Source of the DNA: Lawsonibacter sp.
Lineage (GTDB): Bacteria; Bacillota; Clostridia; Oscillospirales; Oscillospiraceae
Length of the DNA stretch: 64,000 bases
NCBI GenBank assembly: GCA_022796195.1
Contig: JAAWIE010000003.1
Location: 1 to 64,000 of the forward strand
Direction: 5' to 3'
Part shown: piece after piece, positions 37,587 to 47,392 of the stretch
How the letters are laid out: each line of letters starts with the position of its first letter
Numbering within the stretch: the stretch's first letter is position 1
Notes under the pieces: model-generated
Told to the model about the DNA's origin: nothing
The model's database searches: none
What the model saw: the letters and a program-made list of their open reading frames with translations, nothing else
Made by a program: the position numbers and the translations under genes

Positions 37587-38474
37587 TTACAGCAATCCCA
37601 TCCGCTCCATAGAGGCCCGGAGTACAGCCAGATTTTTGTCCGAAATGTCACACAAAGGTAGGCGCAGAAGACCAGCTTCCATGCCCATCAGGTTCATTGC
37701 CGCTTTGATGGGAATGGGATTGACCTCACAGAACAGGGCGTCGATCAGGTCCATATACTTAATCTGGAGCTGAGAAGCGGCAGCAAAGTCATTTTCCAGA
37801 CACAGATGGCTCATTTTAACCATGATCTCTGGAATAATATTGGAGGCCACCGAAATAACGCCCTTGGCGCCCAGCGCCATCATGGGGACTACCTGGTCGT
37901 CGTTGCCTGACCAGATGTAAAAATCCTCGGGGCAGAGGCAGCGTGTGTGCGCCAGTAGGGAAAAATTGCCGCTGGCCTCTTTCACACCGTTAATCTTCGG
38001 GTTGGCGGAGAGCACCTTGTAGGTGTCAGCGGTAAAAGACACGCCAGTGCGGCCGGGCACATTGTAAAGAATGATGGGCAGTTCAGTGCGGTCGGCAATG
38101 TACTCGTAGTGCTGAATCAGGCCGGTCTGGCTGGCCTTGTTGTAGTAAGGGGTGACATGAAGCAGGGCGTCTGCACCGGAGTCCTGGGCATGCTGAGACA
38201 GGTAGACAGCGGCGGAAGTATCATTGCTCCCCGCCCCAGCAATGACCTTTACTCGATGGTCTACACGCTTCACACAGAATTCCACTGCGGCAATGTGCTC
38301 CCGGATGGACATAGTAGCAGACTCGCCGGTGGTTCCGCAGACACACACCGCGTCTACACCCGCCTCAATTTGGGTATCGATCAACTTGCCAAAAGCATCA
38401 TAATTGATGGTGCCATGCTCATCAAAGGGGGTGACTAAAGCAGGGCAAGAACCGGTAAATACAGGAGTTCTCAT
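37587..38474 (-). CDS. dapA: 4-hydroxy-tetrahydrodipicolinate synthase
   Basis: CVCGTTGESATMS; VTPYYNKASQTGL; YNVPGRTGV. Confidence 0.97.
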   Translation of the reverse strand: MRTPVFTGSCPALVTPFDEHGTINYDAFGKLIDTQIEAGVDAVCVCGTTGESATMSIREHIAAVEFCVKRVDHRVKVIAGAGSNDTSAAVYLSQHAQDSGADALLHVTPYYNKASQTGLIQHYEYIADRTELPIILYNVPGRTGVSFTADTYKVLSANPKINGVKEASGNFSLLAHTRCLCPEDFYIWSGNDDQVVPMMALGAKGVISVASNIIPEIMVKMSHLCLENDFAAASQLQIKYMDLIDALFCEVNPIPIKAAMNLMGMEAGLLRLPLCDISDKNLAVLRASMERMGLL

Positions 38475-38582
38475 ATTAAATGCACCCTTTCAAAAATCAT
38501 CTGGAATTTCTAATACGATATAGGCACATAAAGCACCTTTTTGATCAGATTTAGGATAGTCATAAGCGGTACTGATAACTGC

Positions 38583-39680
38583 TTACTTATGGTCAATATA
38601 GCCCTCGGCGCACAGCAGTTCGGCCAACAGAACCCCGCCGCCCGCTGCACCCCGGAGGGTATTGTGGGACAGACCCACAAATTTGTAGTCGTATTGGCTG
38701 TCAGGACGGAGACGGCCAGCAGAGATAGCCATACCGCCCTCCAATTCCCGGTCGATTTTCGCCTGGGGGTGGTCGGGTTCTTCAAAATAGTGGATAAACT
38801 GCTTTGGGGCGGAGGGGAGGTCAAGCTCTTGGGCCCGACCTTTGAAGTTTTTCCAAATTTCCTTGATCTGCTCCTCAGTAGGCTTTTTCCCTTCTTGGAA
38901 ACGGACAAAAACTGCGGCAGTATGGCCATCGGACACAGGCACCCGGAGACACTGGGTCGTAATGGCAGGACCGTCCGCCTTGACAATTTTGCCATTCTCA
39001 ATGTGCCCCCACACCTTCAGCGGTTCCTGTTCGCTCTTTTCCTCTTCGCCGCCGATATAGGGGATCAGATTGTCCACCATCTCGGGCCAGCGTTCGAAGG
39101 TCTTGCCTGCGCCGGAAATGGCCTGATAGGTACAGGCCAAAACCGTGTCAACCTCGTACCCTGCTTTCATCAGAGGCGTGAGGAGAGGGGTATAGCTCTG
39201 AATGGAGCAATTGGACTTGACAGCGATAAAGCCCCGCTTTGTGCCCAGCCGTTTGCGCTGAGCGGGAATAATTTCGATATGGTGGGCGTTTAGCTCAGGG
39301 ACTACCATAGGTACATCCTCTGTCCAGCGATTTGCGGAGTTGTTGGAAACCACAGGACACTCGGCTTTGGCATACCGCTCTTCCAGTGCCTTGATCTCCT
39401 CCTTTTTCATATCCACCGCACAGAAGACAAAATCTACCATCCCAGCAATTTTTTCCACATCGGCCTGGGCATCTAGGACAACCAGATTTTTCGCTTCATT
39501 GGGAATTGCCGTTTTCATTGCCCAACGTCCGGCAACTGCCTCATCATAAGTCTTGCCTGCCGAACGGGGACTGGCGGCCAGAACGGTGAGCTGAAACCAG
39601 GGGTGGTTCTCCATAAGGGTAACAAATCGCTGACCGACCATACCTGTTGCACCAATGATACCGACTTTATACTTTTCCAT
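38583..39680 (-). CDS. asd: Aspartate-semialdehyde dehydrogenase
   Basis: YKVGIIGATGMVGQRFVTLM; VSNNSANR; VKSNCSIQSYTPLLTPL. Confidence 0.96.
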   Translation of the reverse strand: MEKYKVGIIGATGMVGQRFVTLMENHPWFQLTVLAASPRSAGKTYDEAVAGRWAMKTAIPNEAKNLVVLDAQADVEKIAGMVDFVFCAVDMKKEEIKALEERYAKAECPVVSNNSANRWTEDVPMVVPELNAHHIEIIPAQRKRLGTKRGFIAVKSNCSIQSYTPLLTPLMKAGYEVDTVLACTYQAISGAGKTFERWPEMVDNLIPYIGGEEEKSEQEPLKVWGHIENGKIVKADGPAITTQCLRVPVSDGHTAAVFVRFQEGKKPTEEQIKEIWKNFKGRAQELDLPSAPKQFIHYFEEPDHPQAKIDRELEGGMAISAGRLRPDSQYDYKFVGLSHNTLRGAAGGGVLLAELLCAEGYIDHK

Positions 39681-39771
39681 TTTCTATAACCTCCATCATC
39701 GCTCCAAAGCCATTTTATGCCCCATAAAAACGAAAATGAATTGGGGCAAAAGTGGGCTGGAGGAAAAAAAT

Positions 39772-39892
39772 AAATCAGCGGCTTTTCAAGCGGCTGATTT
39801 TGTACTATAATGTCGGAGAGGGCAATTTGCCAAGGCAAGCCGCAGCCCTCTTTCTTTCCGCTATCCTACCATGTTTTCCAATCGGTTGTCAA
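39772..39892 (-). promoter_or_regulatory. asd leader: promoter, leader hairpin and intrinsic terminator (candidate attenuator)
   Basis: Minus strand: TTGACA (39887-39892) -18 bp- TAGGAT (39863-39868); hairpin AGAGGGC..GCCCTCT (39817-39851); terminator AAATCAGC-C-GCTT-GAA-AAGC-C-GCTGATTT then ATTTTTTT. Confidence 0.65.
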
Positions 39893-40005
39893 GAGAATAA
39901 GTCCCAATTCTTTTCTGTGCGCCCTCCCGGAGCGCGGACAGGAATCACAAAGAGGACAAGCTGACCGAATTCGACCAATACCAGCAAAAGAAATGGAGTA
40001 CATTT

Positions 40006-41796
40006 ATGCACAAGAGAATGATAAAATTTGCCGCCGCTGCTCTGGCTCTGTGTCTGACATTTCCCACTGCAAGGGCAGTCAATACAAATCAGAACGGCGA
40101 GATGATGATTCGGGTTGGACTAGCCTCCACCAGCACCCACGTGCCAACGGGGGAACTGGAAGCAGCCCACCTTCAAAATGAATACGGGGCTGGCTACCGC
40201 TTCGGCTACTACGACAGCAATCTAAATTTTGTGGAGCTGGCCCGCACCGGCAGGGATGTGGAAAAGGCAGCGGTGTTGAAGACCGAGAACCTGTACTACG
40301 GCAAATCCTCGACACTGAATAAATATACCTACTCCACCTCTATCAGCAGTGATATTCTAGTCGGATGTGTCCACATCCAGCTTCCTGGAAACTATGGTTC
40401 CTATGCGGAAGCCGCTGCCGTTGCCGCCGGTTATGATAATGGATTCGTGGCCTGGATTGATGGACGGTATCAGGTCCGGGTAGGGGCCTACAGCACTGGA
40501 GCAGATGCCCGAGCGGCCCAGAGCGCACTTGGAGGCATCGGCAGTGTGGTGGGCACCAGCGCCTACGGCATGAGCGTGGTGGAAACAGGCACCAGCCGGG
40601 TACTGTTCCAGTATGACAATGGGGCTTCTGGGGCCTTGGCCATCCTGCCCGATGTTACCGGGGCGGAGGAGGTACAGACCTGGTTTTCCGGATTTAAATA
40701 CCGGGGCGGTTTTCAGTATCAACGGCGCACCGGCGGTAACCTCACCGTGGTCAATGTGCTGTCTCTGGAAAACTACATCAACGGTGTTGTCTGTTATGAG
40801 ATGGGTCGGGACTGGTCTTTGGAGGCGCTGAAAACCCAGGCAGTCTGCGCTCGCACCTATGTACTGAAAAATTTGGGAAAGCATGAGAGCAATGGCTTTG
40901 ACATTTGTCCCTCTGACAGTTGTCAGGTCTACCATGGTATGGGCAGCGACCGGACCGACTGGGGTCCCAGCGAAACCAGTAAACGGGCTGTGGCCGAGAC
41001 GGCCGGTATGGTAGTTAAGTACAACGGAAAGCTTGCAGAAGTTTTTTATGTCTCCAGTTTTGGCGGAGCCAGCGAGGATGCCAAAAATATTTGGGGAACA
41101 GACACCATCAGCGAGTACCCTTATCTCCGTGGCGTGGTGGATCCTTACGAAGCGGATTTGGACTCAGTTAACACCATGTCCCCCTGGACGGTGAACTACA
41201 CCGCCGCCCAGCTAACCCAGCAGCTTCAGTCTCAGGGAATGGGGAAGGGAACCTCGGTATCTAGCCTAGAGCTGACCTATTCTCAACTTGGCAATGTGCT
41301 TCAAGTGGTGGTCCACTGGGCCAACGGTCAAAGCAATACCATTGGCGTTGACAAAATCCGCAGCCGGTTCAACGTTAGATCCATCCGATTTACCGTCAAC
41401 GGGGTTGGGAGCAGTGGCTCCGGCACACCTGACACACCCGGGAACAGCAGTGAGGTCTATATTAACGGCTCTGCCATATCCGGGGTACTAAACGAAAAGT
41501 ATGCTATCTCAAGTTCCGGAGCGGTGTCGAAAGTGGCGGAGAAGCCCTATGTCATCACCGGAACCGGCTCCATCTCCGCTATAGACTCCGGAAATAAGCC
41601 GAACAACACAACCGGAACACAGCCAGGGAGCGGGATCGTTACTGTCTCCGGAAGCACCTACACCTTTAATGGCGGCGGCTGGGGCCACCAAGTAGGTATG
41701 AGCCAGTTTGGAGCCAATGCCATGGCTCGCCGCGGCTTTACTTATGACCAAATTGTCACCTTCTATTTTCCCGGCGTTCAGGTTATCCACTATTAA
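40006..41796 (+). CDS. SpoIID/LytB domain protein
   Basis: LENYINGVVCYEMGRDWSLEALKTQAVCARTYVLKN; FYVSSFGGASEDAKNIWG; GWGHQVGMSQFGANAMARRGFTYDQIVTFYFPG. Confidence 0.92.
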   Translation: MHKRMIKFAAAALALCLTFPTARAVNTNQNGEMMIRVGLASTSTHVPTGELEAAHLQNEYGAGYRFGYYDSNLNFVELARTGRDVEKAAVLKTENLYYGKSSTLNKYTYSTSISSDILVGCVHIQLPGNYGSYAEAAAVAAGYDNGFVAWIDGRYQVRVGAYSTGADARAAQSALGGIGSVVGTSAYGMSVVETGTSRVLFQYDNGASGALAILPDVTGAEEVQTWFSGFKYRGGFQYQRRTGGNLTVVNVLSLENYINGVVCYEMGRDWSLEALKTQAVCARTYVLKNLGKHESNGFDICPSDSCQVYHGMGSDRTDWGPSETSKRAVAETAGMVVKYNGKLAEVFYVSSFGGASEDAKNIWGTDTISEYPYLRGVVDPYEADLDSVNTMSPWTVNYTAAQLTQQLQSQGMGKGTSVSSLELTYSQLGNVLQVVVHWANGQSNTIGVDKIRSRFNVRSIRFTVNGVGSSGSGTPDTPGNSSEVYINGSAISGVLNEKYAISSSGAVSKVAEKPYVITGTGSISAIDSGNKPNNTTGTQPGSGIVTVSGSTYTFNGGGWGHQVGMSQFGANAMARRGFTYDQIVTFYFPGVQVIHY

Positions 41797-41834
41797 GGCT
41801 GTTTGAATGAAGCCGCTAAAAGGATGTTTTATAT

Positions 41835-42857
41835 TTGAAGACTTCTGATTTCGATTTTCAGCTTCCAGAGGAGCTGATTGCACAGACCCCGCTGGAGCGG
41901 AGAGACGCTTCCCGCCTGCTCACATTGGACAAAAACACTGGAACGGTGGAACACCACTGGTTCTACGACCTTCCTCAGATGCTTAGACCGGGGGACTGTC
42001 TAGTTCTGAACGATTCCCGTGTTCTCCCCGCTCGACTGATCGGCCATCGTCCTACCGGCGGAGCCTGTGAAGTACTTCTCCTTGTCGATAAAGGAGAAAA
42101 TTTGTGGGAATGTTTGGTTCGCCCTGGACGCAAGCTGAAACCTGGAACCCAAGTGGTATTTGGGGACGGTCAGCTTACCGCAACCATTGAGGCGGAATTG
42201 GAGGACGGCAAGCGAGCAGTCCGGTTCCACTATCAGGGTATTTTTCTGGAGATTCTGGACCAGCTGGGCCGAATGCCTCTGCCGCCTTATATCAGGGCGG
42301 AACTGGAGGATCAGGAACGATACCAGACCGTTTACTCAAAAGTGTTGGGGTCTGCCGCAGCTCCCACCGCAGGATTGCATTTTACACCAGAACTGCTGAA
42401 ACAGATCGAAGAAATGGGTGTAAAGGTTTGTTGCGTTACACTCCATGTGGGACTGGGGACCTTCCGTCCGGTGAAGGCCCAGGACATTCAGGACCACGAA
42501 ATGCACTCCGAGTTCTGTATGATCTCTCAAGAGACCGCCAGCATTATCAACGAGACCAAACGCCGCGGAGGACGGGTAATCTGTGTGGGTACCACCTCCT
42601 GCCGTACTGTGGAGAGTTTCGCGGCGGAGGACGGGGCCATGTCGGAGCATTCTGGCTGGACTAATATCTTTATTTATCCAGGGTATAAGTTTAAAGTGAT
42701 GGACGCGCTGGTAACCAATTTCCATCTGCCTCAGTCCACCCTGATTATGTTAGTGTCTGCCTTGGCCGGACGGGAATCCGTTCTTTCTGCCTACGAAACG
42801 GCGGTGCGGGAACGTTACCGGTTTTTCTCCTTTGGAGACGCCATGTTTATTTCGTGA
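41835..42857 (+). CDS. queA: tRNA preQ1(34) S-adenosylmethionine ribosyltransferase-isomerase (TTG start)
   Basis: [55 protein letters not shown]. Confidence 0.96.
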   Translation: MKTSDFDFQLPEELIAQTPLERRDASRLLTLDKNTGTVEHHWFYDLPQMLRPGDCLVLNDSRVLPARLIGHRPTGGACEVLLLVDKGENLWECLVRPGRKLKPGTQVVFGDGQLTATIEAELEDGKRAVRFHYQGIFLEILDQLGRMPLPPYIRAELEDQERYQTVYSKVLGSAAAPTAGLHFTPELLKQIEEMGVKVCCVTLHVGLGTFRPVKAQDIQDHEMHSEFCMISQETASIINETKRRGGRVICVGTTSCRTVESFAAEDGAMSEHSGWTNIFIYPGYKFKVMDALVTNFHLPQSTLIMLVSALAGRESVLSAYETAVRERYRFFSFGDAMFIS

Positions 42858-42864
42858 AAGATAT

Positions 42865-42992
42865 GTGGAGGAATTGTTTATCACCGGAACAGGATATTGG
42901 GGGACTATGATAAGTTTGATGATGTGGAAAAGCTGATTGAATTAATCAAAACTGGTGGCGTAGAGCGCAGTGATATTACAGGATTATCTTAA
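42865..42992 (+). pseudogene. Frameshifted small ORF remnant between queA and tgt
   Basis: VEELFITGTGYWG in one frame, then DYDKFDDVEKLIELIKTGGVERSDITGLS* in the next; joined by adding one G in the GGGGG run. Confidence 0.4.
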
Positions 42993-43021
42993 TCAAAGAA
43001 AATGATAAAAGGAGTTTTTGC

Positions 43022-44155
43022 GTGTTTGAAGTGTTGAAAAAAGAGGGGAGAGCCCGCCGGGGAACCTTTACCTGTACACACGGCGTGGTCCAGACCCCAG
43101 TGTTTATGAACGTCGGTACCCAAGGGGCCATCAAGGGAGCAGTGTCTGCTCACGATTTGAAAGAGCTCGGCTGTCAGGTGGAGTTGTCCAATACCTACCA
43201 CCTCCATCTGCGCCCTGGAGACAAATTGGTTCGTCAGATGGGCGGGCTTCACAAATTTATGAACTGGGACGGTCCCATGCTCACCGACAGCGGAGGCTTT
43301 CAGGTCTTCTCTCTGTCCGGATTGCGGAAAATCAAAGAGGAGGGGGTTACCTTCGCCTCTCACATCGACGGGCGGCGCATCTTTATGGGACCGGAGGAGT
43401 CTATGCAGATCCAGTCCAATCTGGGCAGCGACATTGCCATGGCTTTCGACGAATGTGTTGAAAATCCCTCCCCCTACGAATACGTGAAAGCCTCCTGTGA
43501 ACGGACAGCCCGTTGGCTGGAGCGTTGTATTGCGGAACATGACAGACTGAATACTCTGCCAGACACAGTGAATCCTCAGCAGATGCTCTTCGGAATCAAT
43601 CAGGGGGGGACTTTCGCCGACTTGCGGGTCTGGCATATGGAGGAAATTTCCAAACTGCACTGCGACGGCTATGCCATCGGCGGGCTGGCGGTGGGAGAAC
43701 CGACTCAGGTGATGTACGACATCATCGACGCGGTTGAGCCCTATATGCCGCAGGATAAACCCCGGTATCTTATGGGGGTGGGTACTCCTTCCAACATCAT
43801 CGAGGGGGTGGCCCGAGGAATCGATTTCTTCGATTGTGTTATGCCTGCTCGGAACGCCCGTCATGGAAAGCTATATACCTGGAGCGGTGCCATCAATATT
43901 AAAAATGAGAAGTACAAATTGGATGAACGCCCCATTGACCTGGAATGTGACTGCCCCGCCTGCCGTTCCTTTTCCCGCGCCTATCTCCGCCACCTGCTGA
44001 CAGCGGGGGAGATGTTGGCTATGCGGCTGGCAGTGCTGCACAATCTGTACTTTTATAACCGGCTGATGGCCCTCATCCGAGAGAACATCGACAACGAAAC
44101 ATTTGAGAAATTCCGCTCCCAGTATTCCGGACTGCTGGAACGGCCTGCCCCATAA
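43022..44155 (+). CDS. tgt: tRNA-guanine transglycosylase (GTG start)
   Basis: PVFMNVGTQGAIKG; MLTDSGGFQVFSL; CDCPACRSFSRAYLRHL. Confidence 0.97.
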   Translation: MFEVLKKEGRARRGTFTCTHGVVQTPVFMNVGTQGAIKGAVSAHDLKELGCQVELSNTYHLHLRPGDKLVRQMGGLHKFMNWDGPMLTDSGGFQVFSLSGLRKIKEEGVTFASHIDGRRIFMGPEESMQIQSNLGSDIAMAFDECVENPSPYEYVKASCERTARWLERCIAEHDRLNTLPDTVNPQQMLFGINQGGTFADLRVWHMEEISKLHCDGYAIGGLAVGEPTQVMYDIIDAVEPYMPQDKPRYLMGVGTPSNIIEGVARGIDFFDCVMPARNARHGKLYTWSGAINIKNEKYKLDERPIDLECDCPACRSFSRAYLRHLLTAGEMLAMRLAVLHNLYFYNRLMALIRENIDNETFEKFRSQYSGLLERPAP

Positions 44156-44209
44156 GAAGACTTTCAAAACGCAGAAATCACTCTGTTTCGATAAATTTGT
44201 CAAAAGGGC

Positions 44210-44238
44210 TTGTCAATTGAGGAAAAATCCGCTATAAT
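44210..44238 (+). promoter_or_regulatory. yajC promoter
   Basis: TTGTCA - 17 bp - TATAAT. Confidence 0.65.
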
Positions 44239-44302
44239 ATTTTTCACTGTGTCAAAAGGGAAACTGTTGACCGAGTGACTTTAGACTTTGGAGGAATATT
44301 TT

Positions 44303-44581
44303 ATGGATCCTAGTTTTATTCTCATGATGTTACTGATGCTGGCCATGCTGTACTTCTTCATGATCCGTCCGGAGAACAAGCGGAAGAAGGACGCCCAAAA
44401 TCTGCGCGACTCCTTGAAGGTGGGCGATGTCATTACCACCATTGGCGGCATTGTGGGCACCATTTGCAAGGTGGATGAGAACACTATCGTCATTGAGACC
44501 AGCGCCGACCGGGTTCGCGTGGAGTTCACGAAATGGGCCGTATCCAGCAAAAATGTAGCAATGGAGCAGAACGCCGGCTGA
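44303..44581 (+). CDS. yajC: Preprotein translocase subunit YajC
   Basis: YFFMIRPENKRKKDAQNLRDSLKVGDVITTIGGIVGTI. Confidence 0.93.
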   Translation: MDPSFILMMLLMLAMLYFFMIRPENKRKKDAQNLRDSLKVGDVITTIGGIVGTICKVDENTIVIETSADRVRVEFTKWAVSSKNVAMEQNAG

Positions 44582-44649
44582 CAAAGAAACAGGTATGTCT
44601 TTCCCCCTCTCCGCATAGGTTGTACCAAACCGTGGGAGAGGGTGTTTTT

Positions 44650-45072
44650 ATGAAAAAGAAGGAGCGGCGTTCGGAGGAACTGGGCAGTCAGTGGCTTAAC
44701 GCAATGTGCGAGGTACTCAAGGGCGGTGTACTGGCTGGAGTAACCACCATTCTGGCCCTGCTGGCCTGTTCAGCTCTGGTGTCTGCGGGAGCACTTCCGG
44801 TAAGCGCCATGTATGGCGCGGTACTGGCGGTTTGTGTGTTGGGCGCTATGATCGGCGGCATTTGGGCCGTCCGGCGAGTGGGCACACGGTCCCTGCTGGT
44901 AGGACTGGGTGTGGGGGCGGTACTGTTTTTACTGTTGCTCACCGCTGGACTGATCGTCTATAAGGGGGCCTCTGTCGCCAATGGAGGGACCGGGATTTTG
45001 TGCGCTAGCCTGTGTGGCGGAGCGATCCCCGGTCTGCTGGGAGGGAAGCCAAAGAAAAAACGTAGAAGATGA
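44650..45072 (+). CDS. TIGR04086 family membrane protein
   Basis: Four hydrophobic segments; position between yajC and SCIFF precursor. Confidence 0.75.
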   Translation: MKKKERRSEELGSQWLNAMCEVLKGGVLAGVTTILALLACSALVSAGALPVSAMYGAVLAVCVLGAMIGGIWAVRRVGTRSLLVGLGVGAVLFLLLLTAGLIVYKGASVANGGTGILCASLCGGAIPGLLGGKPKKKRRR

Positions 45073-45101
45073 TTGAAATTTTCCGGACATTGTGTTATAA
45101 T
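45073..45101 (+). promoter_or_regulatory. SCIFF precursor promoter
   Basis: TTGAAA - 17 bp - TATAAT. Confidence 0.7.
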
Positions 45102-45155
45102 AGCGGTCACTATGGCAGATTCTGCTGTAAGCAATCTAACAGGAGGAGAAATAAA

Positions 45156-45296
45156 ATGAAACATATTCAGACTCTCAACGGGGCCACTTTGAAGGCCAGC
45201 GCCGCCAAGGGTGGCTGCGGCGAGTGCCAGACCTCTTGCCAGTCCGCTTGCAAGACTTCCTGCACCGTCGCCAACCAGAAGTGCGAGAACAAGTAA
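45156..45296 (+). CDS. scfA: SCIFF (six-cysteines-in-forty-five) ranthipeptide precursor
   Basis: AGGAGG RBS; MKHIQTLNGATLKASAAKGGCGECQTSCQSACKTSCTVANQKCENK, 46 aa, six Cys; SCIFF maturase downstream. Confidence 0.95.
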   Translation: MKHIQTLNGATLKASAAKGGCGECQTSCQSACKTSCTVANQKCENK

Positions 45297-45307
45297 ATTT
45301 GATCGCA

Positions 45308-45336
45308 GAAGGGCAGGTGCGCAGCGCCTGCCCTTT
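45308..45336 (+). terminator. Hairpin terminator between SCIFF precursor and downstream genes
   Basis: AAGGGCAGG-TGC-GCA-GCG-CCTGCCCTTTTG; weak T-tract suggests partial read-through. Confidence 0.7.
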
Positions 45337-45368
45337 TGTTGTTCAGACATTGGATGGGAGGAGACAGA

Positions 45369-45848
45369 TTGAATTTTATTGGGGATCTTCCGATGAGTAA
45401 CGGACTAACCGGCGTTTTTCTCGATGTCCTAGTGCTCAGTGGTTCAGCCCTAGCCCGGACCGATTCAGAAAGACGGCTGGTTGTCTGGTTGGCCGAAAAA
45501 GATCAGAGCCGGATGGGATATGGCGCAATTGGGTTTGATCTTACCGAAATGCCCTGGGCCTTGGCTACCTTTGAGGCGGATAAAAATTTTTTACTCCAGG
45601 CTGTTGCGGCGGCCCGGGACCGGCTCAACTGGGAAAAGCTGGACTACCGCCCCGATGAGGAAATGCTGTATCCCTGTCTGGATCGCTTTTCTCAATTGAT
45701 TTCCGGTTTTTCCCAAATCCAGCCGGGCGCGTTAGAAGAATGGCTGGCTGAATCGGACGCCTCTGACCCGGTGATGTCCGGGTTTCCCAGATGTCCCAAG
45801 CATCAAACTTTGCTCTCAGTCTTTGGATGCCACATCTGCAACAATTAA
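45369..45848 (+). CDS. Hypothetical protein between SCIFF precursor and maturase; C-terminal CPKH...CHICNN
   Basis: GGGAGGAG RBS before a TTG start (alternative ATG 45393); ends FPRCPKHQTLLSVFGCHICNN*. Confidence 0.7.
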   Translation: MNFIGDLPMSNGLTGVFLDVLVLSGSALARTDSERRLVVWLAEKDQSRMGYGAIGFDLTEMPWALATFEADKNFLLQAVAAARDRLNWEKLDYRPDEEMLYPCLDRFSQLISGFSQIQPGALEEWLAESDASDPVMSGFPRCPKHQTLLSVFGCHICNN

Positions 45849-45863
45849 AAAGGAGAACATAAC

Positions 45864-47288
45864 ATGACAACGGTACATACCTTTACCGCCCTGGGTCAAT
45901 ACCTGGCGGCGGACATCAACAGTGGGGCGGTCCACGTTTTGGACAGGCTGACCTACGATTTATTAAATATTTTGCCCGAGGAGGCGATAGGGGAGGGGAG
46001 GATCCCCCAGGAGCTGGTAGATCACTTGCCACAATATGACCCCGCTGAACTGGAAGAAGGCTGGCAGGAACTGCGGGTCTTGCAAAATGCCGGACTACTT
46101 TTTACCTCCGACGACTATCTGGACCCAGAGACGGCAATGGAACTTCCCAAGGCTGCGGTGGTGAAGGCTCTGTGCCTCCATGTGTCCCACGACTGTAATT
46201 TGAGATGTCAGTATTGTTTTGCCTCTACTGGCGATTTTGGCACCGGACACCGGATGACTATGGATTTTGATACCGCCAAAAAGGCCATTGATTGGGTAGT
46301 GGCCAAGTCGGGTAAGCGGAGAAACATTGAGGTGGACTTCTTCGGAGGTGAACCACTGATGGCAATGGACACGGTGAAACGGACAGTGGAATATGCCCGA
46401 TCTCAGGAAAAAGAGCATAACAAGGTATTTCGCTTTACAATCACAACCAACGGAATTTTGCTGGACGACGAGACCATCGACTACATCAATCGGGAGATGT
46501 CCAACGTGGTACTCTCACTGGACGGACGGCAGGAGGTCAACGACAGAATGCGTCCGACGGCGAACGGCAAGGGTAGCTTTGAGATCATCGTTCCAAAATT
46601 CCAGAAACTTGTGGCCGGACGCGGCACAAAGGATTACTACGTCCGGGGCACCTTCACCCGGGAAAATTTAGACTTCACTCAGGATGTCCTTCAAATGGGA
46701 GACCTGGGGTTCCGCCATGTTTCGGTGGAGCCGTGCAGCGGACCTGCCGGCGACCCCTTCGCAATTCGAGCCGAGGATCTGAGCAGAGTAGGGGAGGAGT
46801 ATGAGGAATTGGCCCAAGCTTTGATGGACCGTAAGGACATCAACTTCTTCCACTTTAACGTGGACTTGGCCCAAGGCCCCTGCGTCATCAAGCGCCTTCG
46901 AGGCTGTGGGGCAGGCTGTGAATATGTTGCGATTACTCCCGACGGCGACATCTATCCCTGCCACCAATTTGTTGGGAAAGAGGAGTTCCGCATGGGGAGT
47001 GTCCACGACGGATCTTTCGATATGAACATCTCCGGACAATTTGCCCAACAGAATATTTATACGCGTCCAGCCTGCCGGGACTGCTGGGCACGCTTCTATT
47101 GCAGCGGCGGCTGTTCTGCGTCAAATTTGCTTGTCCATGGCGACATAACACGCTCAAATGAGGTCGCCTGTGAGATGGAGCGCAAACGTCTGGAATGTGC
47201 AATTGCCCTGAATGCTATTTCGGCGGGGATTGGTGCAGTGCCGAATACAGGATGTTATAATACAGATTGTAATCTTTGTGGACATTGA
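45864..47288 (+). CDS. scfB: Thioether cross-link-forming SCIFF peptide maturase (radical SAM/SPASM)
   Basis: LHVSHDCNLRCQYCFASTGDFG; DFFGGEPLM; SPASM Cys block GCGAGCEYVAITPDGDIYPCHQFVG...CRDCWARFYCSGGC; precursor upstream. Confidence 0.95.
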   Translation: MTTVHTFTALGQYLAADINSGAVHVLDRLTYDLLNILPEEAIGEGRIPQELVDHLPQYDPAELEEGWQELRVLQNAGLLFTSDDYLDPETAMELPKAAVVKALCLHVSHDCNLRCQYCFASTGDFGTGHRMTMDFDTAKKAIDWVVAKSGKRRNIEVDFFGGEPLMAMDTVKRTVEYARSQEKEHNKVFRFTITTNGILLDDETIDYINREMSNVVLSLDGRQEVNDRMRPTANGKGSFEIIVPKFQKLVAGRGTKDYYVRGTFTRENLDFTQDVLQMGDLGFRHVSVEPCSGPAGDPFAIRAEDLSRVGEEYEELAQALMDRKDINFFHFNVDLAQGPCVIKRLRGCGAGCEYVAITPDGDIYPCHQFVGKEEFRMGSVHDGSFDMNISGQFAQQNIYTRPACRDCWARFYCSGGCSASNLLVHGDITRSNEVACEMERKRLECAIALNAISAGIGAVPNTGCYNTDCNLCGH

Positions 47289-47392
47289 CAGTTCAATCAG
47301 TTGCTCTGTTTTAGAAGAAAAAAGTTCTCAAAAACGTCGTTTTTAGTATGCCGGAGCCCACGAAAAAGGTTCCGGCACACATTCAGTTTCAC

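Noticed and set aside
39681-40005. Lysine riboswitch upstream of asd
   Set aside because: The leader is only about 80-90 nt and lacks the conserved lysine riboswitch core; kept only as an unassigned attenuator.
47349-47377. Hairpin TGCCGGA...TCCGGCA downstream of the SCIFF maturase called as an intrinsic terminator
   Set aside because: No T-tract on the plus strand; may be a structural element but not supported as a terminator.
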